Shown: in pieces, positions 32,296 to 39,866 of the stretch
How positions within the stretch are numbered: the first letter of the stretch is position 1
Layout of the letters: every line of letters begins with the position of its first letter
Translations under genes and position numbers: made by a program
Notes under the pieces: generated by a model
Databases searched by the model: none
Told to the model about the DNA's origin: nothing
The model's input: the letters and a program-made list of their open reading frames with translations, nothing else
NCBI GenBank assembly: GCA_045593725.1
Contig: JAZNXE010000029.1
Coordinates: forward strand, 1 to 56,449
Direction of reading: 5' to 3'
Source: HGM12713 sp045593725
GTDB taxonomy: Bacteria > Bacillota > Clostridia > Oscillospirales > CAG-272
DNA length: 56,449 nt

Positions 32296-33162
32296 ATGGC
32301 AACCATAGAAAATTTCGCGACAGTAAGATACACCTCGGGGGGAGTTACAGAAACAAAGGTTTCCAACCTTGCCGAAATAGGACTTGAATCCGCGGTAACC
32401 CTTACTAAGAATACTTTAGGTGACACCTATACCGAGGACTCGGTGCTCACGTATATCATCACGGTATCAAACACGTCCTCAGCCCCCATAAATGATATAA
32501 CCGTAGCTGATGACCTTGGAAGCTTTGAGTTTGGAACTCGGGAGCTTACCCCCTTGAATTATACTCCTCCCGCTCTGCTTCTTATTGACGGTCAGGACGT
32601 ATCGGCACAGCTTACAGTTGACGACACCCCTGAGGCAAGCGTAAGCTTCAGCTTTCCAACCCTTGCCGCAGGAGCCACCGCAAATATAATTTACAACGTA
32701 ACTGTAAACGAATTTGCTCCCCTTGAGTTAGGCTCTTCTATCACAAACACAGCTACTCTCGAAAGCAGCTCGGATTGCGCCGAGGGGACGGCAAGCGCTA
32801 CTGTAAATGTCAGAGAGAGCGCAAACGTAAGTGTCTTTAAGCAGATGTCCCCTAACCCCGTAGTCTGCGGAGATACCGTAACCTACACTATCCGAATCTA
32901 CAACTACGGAAACGTTGCGGCAGAGGACGTAGAGCTTACGGATAACTTTGACCCCGCTCCCACAAATATCACGGTAAGCCGTGACGGCGTGCTTCTTGCA
33001 GCAACCGACTACACCTATCAGAACGGAACGCTTACTGTTCCCGCGGCAGGCTCTACGGAATCTGTAACAGTACCCCCCGCCACCTTTAACCGAGATATAA
33101 CCACAGGTGTTGTTACCGTAACACCGGGAATTATTGAATACGTTATAACCGGTACTATCTGA
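32296..33162 (+). CDS. DUF11-type repeat protein without export signal
   Basis: A 288-residue beta-rich protein with two DUF11 (Ig-like) modules. The first runs from about 30 to 165 (LTYIITVSNTSSAPINDITV, NIIYNVTVNE) and the second from about 172 to 285 (VTYTIRIYNYGNVAAEDVEL). The conserved pattern 'VTYTI.V.N.G...A.DV.LTD' is plain. DUF11 domains usually sit on exported surface proteins, yet here I see no signal peptide, anchor or sortase motif. The N-terminus reads MATIENFATVRYTSGGVTET. Similar signal-less forms occur in gut Clostridia; function is unknown. AGGAGA lies 8 bp upstream. It is flanked by hairpins, hence a single transcript. Confidence 0.75.
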   Translation: MATIENFATVRYTSGGVTETKVSNLAEIGLESAVTLTKNTLGDTYTEDSVLTYIITVSNTSSAPINDITVADDLGSFEFGTRELTPLNYTPPALLLIDGQDVSAQLTVDDTPEASVSFSFPTLAAGATANIIYNVTVNEFAPLELGSSITNTATLESSSDCAEGTASATVNVRESANVSVFKQMSPNPVVCGDTVTYTIRIYNYGNVAAEDVELTDNFDPAPTNITVSRDGVLLAATDYTYQNGTLTVPAAGSTESVTVPPATFNRDITTGVVTVTPGIIEYVITGTI

Positions 33163-33211
33163 CAGAGAGTCATTGTATCGGCCTTTTGGACTGTAAAAAT
33201 TTAGCTTTATA

Positions 33212-33269
33212 AGCCGTGCTTTGGTTCTCGTAGGCATACGAAGATACTCGGGAGAGCCAAAGCACGGCT
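33212..33269 (+). terminator. Long-stem terminator after the DUF11 gene
   Basis: An 18-bp stem (AGCCGTGCTTTGGTTCTC with GAGAGCCAAAGCACGGCT, one G-U pair) around a 22-nt loop, followed by AAATTTTGTTTTA. Confidence 0.7.
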
Positions 33270-33337
33270 AAATTTTGTTTTATTAATACTCTTTGGAAAA
33301 TCAGCTTGAGAAATTCTTGGCATTTAAGCACAAAATA

Positions 33338-33366
33338 TTGAAAAAAATCAAATTCTATGGTATAAT
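33338..33366 (+). promoter_or_regulatory. Predicted promoter of the DUF5058-M20 operon
   Basis: TTGAAA (33338-33343), 17 bp, TATAAT (33361-33366). AAGGAG lies 11 bp before ATG 33400. Confidence 0.7.
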
Positions 33367-33399
33367 GGATTTTACTAAAGGTAAGGAGAATAAAACCAA

Positions 33400-34131
33400 A
33401 TGACCTTCAACGTAAATCACCCAATACTGTTCATTATAGTAGGCACAATTATTGCCTTGGTATTGGCTCAATCCTTCTATTTTTTATTCAAGGCTATAAA
33501 GCGCGCCAAGCAATTAGGCATAGAAAAGGACATTATAAAAAAGACCATATCCTCATCAGCCATATTTACAATTGCCCCCGCAGTGGCTATTTTGGTAGGT
33601 ATAGTAGCCCTTTCAAAGAGCTTAGGTGTAGCGCTTCCTTGGCTTCGTCTGTCGGTAATCGGCTCTCTTTCCTATGAAACGGTTGCAGCTAAGAACACTC
33701 TGGGCGCGGAGCTCGGCACTACTGTCACCGACCCCTCCATTTATATTTCCATAGCGTGGGTAATGACTATTAGCATAGCGGCGGGACTTATCCTCGTTCC
33801 CTTCCTTACAAAAAAGATACATAAAGGTGTAAGTAACATCGGAATGAAGGACAAAAAGTGGGGTGAAACCCTCAATAACGCTATGTTTCTCGGCATGATA
33901 TCCGCCTTTCTCGGTTACGTATTCTGCGACGTGGGAAAAATAGTCAAGGGGGATGCCTCGGGCTTTATTCCCGTATGCGTTATGCTTGTGTCGGCTGTGG
34001 TTATGGCAATCTGCGGAGTGCTTTCCTCAAAGCTCAAAGCAAGGTGGATAACCGACTACGCCCTCCCATTTAGTCTTGTTGCGGGTATGGCTTCGGCTAT
34101 TCCCTTTACGATGCTCCTTGGAGGTAACTGA
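33400..34131 (+). CDS. DUF5058 family integral membrane protein
   Basis: A 243-residue membrane protein with about six hydrophobic helices (near residues 8-28, 50-68, 112-134, 157-175, 186-206, 218-240). The middle segment between helices 2 and 3 holds a conserved-looking polar stretch, LSYETVAAKNTLGAELG. I recognise it as DUF5058. It is the first of three tightly spaced genes: one base separates its stop from the next start, and an M20 peptidase follows. The arrangement suggests a small-molecule or dipeptide transporter subunit, but no substrate evidence is present. Confidence 0.8.
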   Translation: MTFNVNHPILFIIVGTIIALVLAQSFYFLFKAIKRAKQLGIEKDIIKKTISSSAIFTIAPAVAILVGIVALSKSLGVALPWLRLSVIGSLSYETVAAKNTLGAELGTTVTDPSIYISIAWVMTISIAAGLILVPFLTKKIHKGVSNIGMKDKKWGETLNNAMFLGMISAFLGYVFCDVGKIVKGDASGFIPVCVMLVSAVVMAICGVLSSKLKARWITDYALPFSLVAGMASAIPFTMLLGGN

Positions 34132-34132
34132 T

Positions 34133-34801
34133 ATGAAAAAGAAAAATATATCTTATATGGATTCGGTTTACCGCGACGGTCGCATCTGGGGTATAATAGT
34201 AGGCGCTGTTCTTATCAGCTTCCCCCTTGCTCTCTCCTTTATTTTCAGTTCATTCCCTAATCTCTCTTTTCTCCTCAGAGGTCTGTGGGCAACCGCTCCT
34301 ATGTATTGGGCGGTAGGAATAATCGAGATATTCACCTACGTCCCAATGCTGGGGGCAGGCGGCACATATCTCTCCTTTGTTACGGGTAACATATCCAATC
34401 TTAAGCTTCCCTGCGCTATTGACGCTATGGAGCGCGCAAACGTCAAGGCAAGCAGTGAGGAGGGTGAGGTAATATCTACTATATCCATTGCTGTATCCAG
34501 CATAGTTACCACTTTTATAATTATCGCGGGTATAATATGCATAGTTCCTCTCGCGCCCTTACTTGATTCCCCCGTTCTTAAGCCCGCTTTTGATATGATT
34601 CTTCCCGCGCTTTTCGGCGGTCTTGGAGTTGTTTTCGTTTCAAAAAATCTCAAGCTTGCCATTGCTCCCATCGCTCTTATGCTCGTGCTCTTTATCTTCA
34701 TTCCCGCGCTTGACAGCTCTACGGTTGGAATAATGGTCCCCGTGGGAGTGGTATTCACCATAGCAATAGCAAGAATTCTTTACAAGAAAGGAATAATATG
34801 A
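34133..34801 (+). CDS. Partner integral membrane protein of DUF5058
   Basis: A 222-residue protein with about six membrane helices and short loops. It starts MKKKNISYMDSVYRDGRIWG. ATG 34133 is used because GGAGG overlaps the end of the previous gene 8 bp upstream; a longer frame from 34076 would overlap DUF5058. A central polar loop (KLPCAIDAMERANVKASSEE, about 96-115) stands out. No transporter family is recognised by eye. Size, strict coupling to DUF5058 and the downstream peptidase suggest that the two membrane proteins form one complex. Confidence 0.7.
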   Translation: MKKKNISYMDSVYRDGRIWGIIVGAVLISFPLALSFIFSSFPNLSFLLRGLWATAPMYWAVGIIEIFTYVPMLGAGGTYLSFVTGNISNLKLPCAIDAMERANVKASSEEGEVISTISIAVSSIVTTFIIIAGIICIVPLAPLLDSPVLKPAFDMILPALFGGLGVVFVSKNLKLAIAPIALMLVLFIFIPALDSSTVGIMVPVGVVFTIAIARILYKKGII

Positions 34802-34802
34802 T

Positions 34803-36242
34803 ATGTGGTGGCTTCTTCTATTAATACCCGTCGCTATATTTCTTTTCTTAGCAGTTATAATCATTCGAGCTATCAAATTCAAGCCTAAGGCACAGCCAAA
34901 AAATTTTAAGAGCGAGGAAATCTTTGACTCTGACCGAGCTGTGGATAATCTCTGCCGTCTTGTGAGATGCAAAACGGTATCCTACAGAGATTCCTCCCTT
35001 GAGGATAATGCCGAATTTGAAAAGCTTATCGCTATGCTTCCCCAGCTTTATCCAAGCGTTTACAAGGAGTGTGAATTTACTCAGCTTCCCGACAGAGCGC
35101 TCCTCTTCCGTTGGAAGGGCAAAAACAGCGGTGCTCCCGCGATAATGATGGCGCATTACGACGTTGTTCCCGTAAACGAGGAGCTTTGGGACATTCCCCC
35201 CTTTGAGGCTATAATAAAGGACGGACGTGTGTGGGGGCGTGGCACTCTTGACACAAAGGTAACCTTTAACGGTATTCTTTTTGCAGCAGACCATTTGATA
35301 GCCCAAGGCTTCGTTCCCGAAAATGATATCTATTTTGCTTTCTCGGGGGGCGAGGAGATAAACGGCAAAGGCGCAGAAAATATAGTTGATTATTTTGAAA
35401 AAAGCGGTATAGAGCCTGCTATGGTAGTTGACGAGGGCGGTGCCGTAGTGGAAAACGTCTTTCCCGGTGTAAAAGCTCCCTGCGGTCTTATAGGTATTGC
35501 TGAGAAAGGGTTAATGGACGTTAAATACACCGTAAGGTCAAAGGGCGGACACGCTTCCGCGCCTAAGCCAAACACTCCCGTGGATACTCTTGCGAGGGCA
35601 TGTGTAAAGATGGTTGAGCATCCCTTTAAGGCTCACCTGACTGCTCCCGCGGCAAAAATGTTCGACACTCTTGGCAGACATTCAAGCTTTGTTTTCAAAA
35701 TCATCTTCGCCAATATACGGATTTTTCTCCCCGTGCTTGATGCGATATGCAAAAAAAGCGGCGGAGAGCTTAACGCCCTTATGCGTACCACCGTAGCGTT
35801 TACACAGATGAGCGGTTCTTCCGCATCTAACGTAATCCCCCCTGAAGCCTCATTGGTATCGAATATACGACTTAATCCCGAGGACAGCATTGATGGAGCG
35901 TTAGAATATATCAAAAAAGTCGTCAATGACGATAACGTAAGCGTATCGCTTATCCACGGAATGGAGCCAAGCAGAATTTCGGAAACCGACTGCGAGGCTT
36001 GGGATAAGGTGTCAAGTGCGGTGGCTTCCACCTGGAAGGGCTGCATAGTTTCCCCATATCTTATGGTACAGTGCTCTGACAGCCGTCACTACGGCCGCAT
36101 ATCCGACAAGGTTTACCGCTTCTCAGCTATGGACCTCACCGCCGAGGAGCGGGCTTCGATCCACGGCAATAACGAGAGTATAAGAATAGAAACTCTCTGC
36201 CGCGCCGTTGAATTTTATATTCGACTTATGAAGCAATGTTAA
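34803..36242 (+). CDS. M20-family peptidase with N-terminal membrane anchor
   Basis: A 479-residue zinc peptidase with one N-terminal helix (LLLLIPVAIFLFLAVIIIRA, residues 4-23). The metal centre shows MMAHYDVVPV (His and the first catalytic Asp) and GRGTLDTKV (bridging Asp), FSGGEEINGKG (catalytic Glu-Glu), and an SDSRHYGRISD block near the C-terminus with the last His. The layout is closest to carboxypeptidase S / PM20D1-like enzymes, which cleave dipeptides or N-acyl amino acids. It begins 1 bp after the preceding membrane protein stop, so substrate uptake and hydrolysis may be coupled. Confidence 0.88.
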   Translation: MWWLLLLIPVAIFLFLAVIIIRAIKFKPKAQPKNFKSEEIFDSDRAVDNLCRLVRCKTVSYRDSSLEDNAEFEKLIAMLPQLYPSVYKECEFTQLPDRALLFRWKGKNSGAPAIMMAHYDVVPVNEELWDIPPFEAIIKDGRVWGRGTLDTKVTFNGILFAADHLIAQGFVPENDIYFAFSGGEEINGKGAENIVDYFEKSGIEPAMVVDEGGAVVENVFPGVKAPCGLIGIAEKGLMDVKYTVRSKGGHASAPKPNTPVDTLARACVKMVEHPFKAHLTAPAAKMFDTLGRHSSFVFKIIFANIRIFLPVLDAICKKSGGELNALMRTTVAFTQMSGSSASNVIPPEASLVSNIRLNPEDSIDGALEYIKKVVNDDNVSVSLIHGMEPSRISETDCEAWDKVSSAVASTWKGCIVSPYLMVQCSDSRHYGRISDKVYRFSAMDLTAEERASIHGNNESIRIETLCRAVEFYIRLMKQC

Positions 36243-36276
36243 AAAAGTTAGCCGCTATCAGCGGCTAACTTTTTTT
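36241..36276. terminator. Bidirectional terminator between M20 gene and add
   Basis: A perfect 15-bp stem (AAAAAAGTTAGCCGC / GCGGCTAACTTTTTT) with a TATCA loop. It overlaps both stop codons. Confidence 0.92.
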
Positions 36277-37229
36277 ATCAGCTTCTCTTTGGTTTTATTG
36301 TCGCAAAAAGCCGCCTGAGCCGAGTTCAGCAACAGCTGTTTTTCTTCCTGCTCTGTTAAATGAAAAATATCCTTCAGCAAACTCATATCCCGTTCTGCCG
36401 TGGTGGCTGAAACGCTCCTATTATCACTGTTAACAGTAACTGTAACTCCCTTATCCATCAGCTTTCTTACAGGATATTCATTTATATCCGAGAATATTGC
36501 CGTATTGATATTACTCGTTGGGCAAAGCTCAAGGGGAATTTTTTTATCAACTAAAAGCTTGATTAGTGATTCATCCTCAAGTGAGCGTACTCCGTGGCCT
36601 ATTCTTGCGGCTCCCATTTCAACAGCCTTTCTTACGCTCTCCGCTCCGTCGGCTTCTCCCGCGTGAATCGTAAACGGCACTCCTTTGTCCTTGGCAAGCT
36701 TGAAAATATCATCAAAATTCTCTGTTGGATATCCTGCCTCATTCCCCGCAAGGTCAAGAGCAAGAACTCCCTTTCCAAGATACCTTTCACCTATGTCCAC
36801 GGTGAGCAGATTTTGCTCTCTGTTATCCGCTCCCCTCATACAGCAAAGAATGAGTCCGCCCATAAGCCCCGAGCGCTCAAAGCCCCTTATAGCCGCTTTT
36901 ACAGCCTGCTCCTGTGTAAGCCCTTTGACCGTGTGGAGCTGAGGCGCAAATCGCACCTCCGCGTATATACAGCCCTCAGCACCAAGCTCCTTGCACAGCA
37001 GATAGGTTCCCTCCTCTATTGCATCCTCTCTCTGGAGCAATGATAAAGGAAAATCAAATTTAGTAAGATATTCGGCTAAATTTGCGCAGTGCTCGCCCAC
37101 CGTAAGCATTCGATTCACTATTTCGTCCTCGGGTAAGCTTATATCCTGCATCTCTGCCAGACGCTTTACAGTAGATAAAGAAAGCGAGCCGTCAAGATGC
37201 AAATGCAGGTCTATTGATAAATCCAACAT
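36258..37229 (-). CDS. add: Adenosine deaminase
   Basis: Deaminates adenosine or deoxyadenosine to inosine in purine salvage. The 323-residue TIM barrel has the zinc-binding DLHLHLDGSLS (residues 7-17), FTIHAGEADGA (His and catalytic Glu), RIGHGVRS, LELCPTSNINT and VNSDNRSVSA. The last motif has D-N in place of D-D, common in bacterial enzymes. ATG 37229 is preferred over GTG 37238 because GGAGG sits 9 bp upstream of it and would be too close to the GTG. It follows the radical SAM-associated gene by 27 bp and is probably in the same operon. Confidence 0.93.
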   Translation of the reverse strand: MLDLSIDLHLHLDGSLSLSTVKRLAEMQDISLPEDEIVNRMLTVGEHCANLAEYLTKFDFPLSLLQREDAIEEGTYLLCKELGAEGCIYAEVRFAPQLHTVKGLTQEQAVKAAIRGFERSGLMGGLILCCMRGADNREQNLLTVDIGERYLGKGVLALDLAGNEAGYPTENFDDIFKLAKDKGVPFTIHAGEADGAESVRKAVEMGAARIGHGVRSLEDESLIKLLVDKKIPLELCPTSNINTAIFSDINEYPVRKLMDKGVTVTVNSDNRSVSATTAERDMSLLKDIFHLTEQEEKQLLLNSAQAAFCDNKTKEKLIKKVSR

Positions 37230-37256
37230 TTCATTCACCTCCTACGGCTCGTATTT

Positions 37257-38006
37257 TTATGAAAATTTTGTCATATCGCTCTTGAGAAGCTCTGTTCTCT
37301 TGATGCTGTAATACTCCTCGGTAGGCTCTCCCGAAAGTATTCCCAGACTGCTTTTAAGTCCGCTTATGAGCATCTCAGGGTTAAGGTATTCGTTGGTCGA
37401 GGCGCTTACCGTAGCATCAATGTCTATACCTCCCGTATCTTTATTATAGCAGGTATTGACCGCGTATATGAGAGGAATTATGTCTATCTCCTTCTCTCCC
37501 GCCTTGGTTTTTTTCACAAGAGTCAGAGGCGAGGTAGTAAGCGTTTTCTGGATTTCCTCTGCCATTTTCTCGTCCGCGCCCCCCGTGTTTATAATTATTT
37601 TATAGTCTGCCCAGCTTATTTCGGAAAAGTCACTGCTGGGCAGGTACGCATCAACGATATGGAACTCGTCGGTCATCTCCGCGTTGAGTCTTTTCATTAT
37701 CTCCTCGCAGGACATCTCCCTGTCTATCCTTATATCGAGATACTCACACACGCTTTCAGTACCCACACTTAAGGGAGTTGAAAACACCATTTTAATATGG
37801 GGATTAAAACCCTTCGTGTACCATACGGGCAGGCACGCTCTGTTAATTATTCGATTAAAGGTGCGTTGCAGGTCAAGGTGAGAGATATATTGCAGAGTTC
37901 CCACCTTTATAAATTTCAGACGGATATTTCTTGGGGGTGTAAGCTCGGGAAGCTCAAGAACACGCTTTTTTTCGCTCAGTTTTCCTTCTTTGCTTTGGGA
38001 CAGCAC
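37257..38006 (-). CDS. TIGR03936-family protein (DUF2344, radical SAM-associated)
   Basis: A 249-residue protein with the family opening RLKFIKVGTLQYISHLDLQR and WYTKGFNPHIKMVFSTPLSVG. Family knowledge: it is almost always encoded with, or fused to, the TIGR03960 radical SAM protein, of unknown reaction. Here the GTG start at 38006 lies 31 bp inside the radical SAM gene, with GGAGG 9 bp upstream, so the two are translationally coupled. The usual downstream neighbours (rng, rplU, rpmA) are absent; adenosine deaminase follows instead. Confidence 0.85.
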   Translation of the reverse strand: MLSQSKEGKLSEKKRVLELPELTPPRNIRLKFIKVGTLQYISHLDLQRTFNRIINRACLPVWYTKGFNPHIKMVFSTPLSVGTESVCEYLDIRIDREMSCEEIMKRLNAEMTDEFHIVDAYLPSSDFSEISWADYKIIINTGGADEKMAEEIQKTLTTSPLTLVKKTKAGEKEIDIIPLIYAVNTCYNKDTGGIDIDATVSASTNEYLNPEMLISGLKSSLGILSGEPTEEYYSIKRTELLKSDMTKFS

Positions 38007-39841
38007 GTTCTTTCACCTCCAAGTCTGTTTGCCCCGCAGCCGCTGCAATGCTCACGGCAGTTGGGCGTTGTATTTTCTTCATAAGCTTTATCGCGCTCAC
38101 GGCGCAAAAATTCCTTGGTGACACCGCAATCTATAATATCCCAAGGCAAAATCTCATCGAGTCCAAAGGCTCTGTTGGCGTAAAATGCCGCATCCGCTCC
38201 CGTTCTTTCAAGAACCGATATCCATCTGTCATAATCGAAGCACTCGTCCCACGCATCAAACTTAAAGCCCTCACGGCAGGCAAGCTCAAGAGCAGCAGAG
38301 AGCCTTCTGTCACCTCTTGCCAACACTGCTTCAATGCGGCTTACCTTGGCATCATGGTGGGTATATCTTATCTTTCTGTCGGTTATCTTAGAGCCAAGAT
38401 ATTCCTGCTTCCTTGCAAGCTCCTCAAGGGTATCCTGCGCCTCCCACTGGAAGGGCGTAAATGGCTTGGGTATAAAGCAGGATACGCTGATAGTCACCTG
38501 AGGCTTCTTTGCTTTATTGCGGTTAGGGCACCCATAATACGCGTCGATAACGTGGGACGCAAGAGTAGCTATTCCCTCAAGATCCTCGTATCTCTCGGTG
38601 GGCAATCCCTGCATAAAATAGAGCTTTACAGTGTTCTTCCCCGCTTCAAAGGCTACGTTCACCGCGCGAAGCAGGTCTTCCTCGCGCACGTTCTTGTTTA
38701 TTACGTCACGAAGACGCTGTGTTCCCGCCTCGGGCGCAAAGGTAAGCGATGAAGAACGAACAGTTGCTATCTTATCCATAAGCTCCTTTGTAAAGCTATC
38801 TACTCGCAAGGAGGGCAAGGACAGACTGACCATATTTTCATTGGTCCATTCAAGCAGAAGCTCTGTAAGCTCCTCAAGCTGAGTGTAATCACTGATAGAG
38901 AGCGACGTGAGGGATATCTCGTCATACCCCGTAGCCTCAAACAGGCATTTTGCCTGTCGGTTAAGAACCTCGGGGGACTTTTCTCTTACGGGGCGGTATA
39001 TGATGCCTGCCTGACAGAAGCGGCATCCTCTGATGCAACCTCTGAACACCTCAAGCATAACTCGGTCATGTACCGTTTCAATGTAAGGCATTACCACCTT
39101 GTCGGGGAAATATGACCTATCCATATCGGTCATTATTCGCTTTTTAACCTTGGTGGGAATATCGTCGTATTTGGGAGTATAAGCCTTTATTGTTCCGTCA
39201 GCATTATAGCTTACCTCATAAAGTGAGGGAACGTATATCCCCTCAATGCTCCTTGCCGCCTCGTGGAGATACGCCTCCTTGGTATATCTTCCCTCGTCCT
39301 TCATCCTTATGTAAAGACGGCAAAGCTCGGGGAGCATTTCCTCTCCCTCACCGATATTAAAAAGGTCAAAAAAGTCTGCCACAGGCTCGGGATTGTACGC
39401 GCAGGGTCCTCCGCCGATTATTATAGGCATACCGTCATCCCTGTCACTTGAGCGTAGCGGAAGTCCCGCAAGGTCTAACATATTAAGGACGTTGGTATAG
39501 CTCATCTCATACTGTAAGGTGAAGCCTATCATATCAAAATCAGTAAGAGGATCGCCGCTCTCGCACGCACTAAGGGGTATTGAGTTCTCACGCATTTTTT
39601 CCTGCATATCCATCCAAGGAGTATATACGCGCTCACACCAAACGTCATCCTCTTGATTCAGCACACCGTAAAGTATCCGCATGCCAAGATTGGACATTCC
39701 TATCTCGTACGTATCGGGAAAGCAAAAGGCAAATCTCGCCTTTACCTTATCCTTGTCCTTAATTATCTGACCGTATTCCCCTCCCGAATATCTGCCGGGC
39801 TTGGAAACTGCCTTAAGTATAGTGCTTATATTTTTGTTCAT
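37976..39841 (-). CDS. TIGR03960-family radical SAM protein
   Basis: A 621-residue radical SAM enzyme with an N-terminal B12-binding-like region (FCFPDTYEIGMSNLGMRILY, about 39-58). The 4Fe-4S site is RGCIRGCRFCQAG (CxxxCxxC, about 270-282). SFTFAPEAGT-like LTFAPEAGTQRLRDVINKN follows at about 373-391. A cysteine cluster ends the protein (NCREHCSGCGANRLGG, then CC), which may hold a second metal centre. ATG 39841 is chosen because the longer frame overlaps the upstream gene; its ribosome site is weak. The substrate is unknown; a role in RNA modification has been guessed from its genomic company. Confidence 0.87.
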   Translation of the reverse strand: MNKNISTILKAVSKPGRYSGGEYGQIIKDKDKVKARFAFCFPDTYEIGMSNLGMRILYGVLNQEDDVWCERVYTPWMDMQEKMRENSIPLSACESGDPLTDFDMIGFTLQYEMSYTNVLNMLDLAGLPLRSSDRDDGMPIIIGGGPCAYNPEPVADFFDLFNIGEGEEMLPELCRLYIRMKDEGRYTKEAYLHEAARSIEGIYVPSLYEVSYNADGTIKAYTPKYDDIPTKVKKRIMTDMDRSYFPDKVVMPYIETVHDRVMLEVFRGCIRGCRFCQAGIIYRPVREKSPEVLNRQAKCLFEATGYDEISLTSLSISDYTQLEELTELLLEWTNENMVSLSLPSLRVDSFTKELMDKIATVRSSSLTFAPEAGTQRLRDVINKNVREEDLLRAVNVAFEAGKNTVKLYFMQGLPTERYEDLEGIATLASHVIDAYYGCPNRNKAKKPQVTISVSCFIPKPFTPFQWEAQDTLEELARKQEYLGSKITDRKIRYTHHDAKVSRIEAVLARGDRRLSAALELACREGFKFDAWDECFDYDRWISVLERTGADAAFYANRAFGLDEILPWDIIDCGVTKEFLRRERDKAYEENTTPNCREHCSGCGANRLGGERTCCPKAKKEN

Positions 39842-39866
39842 TTCTTTATCTTTCTTTGCGTAGTGA

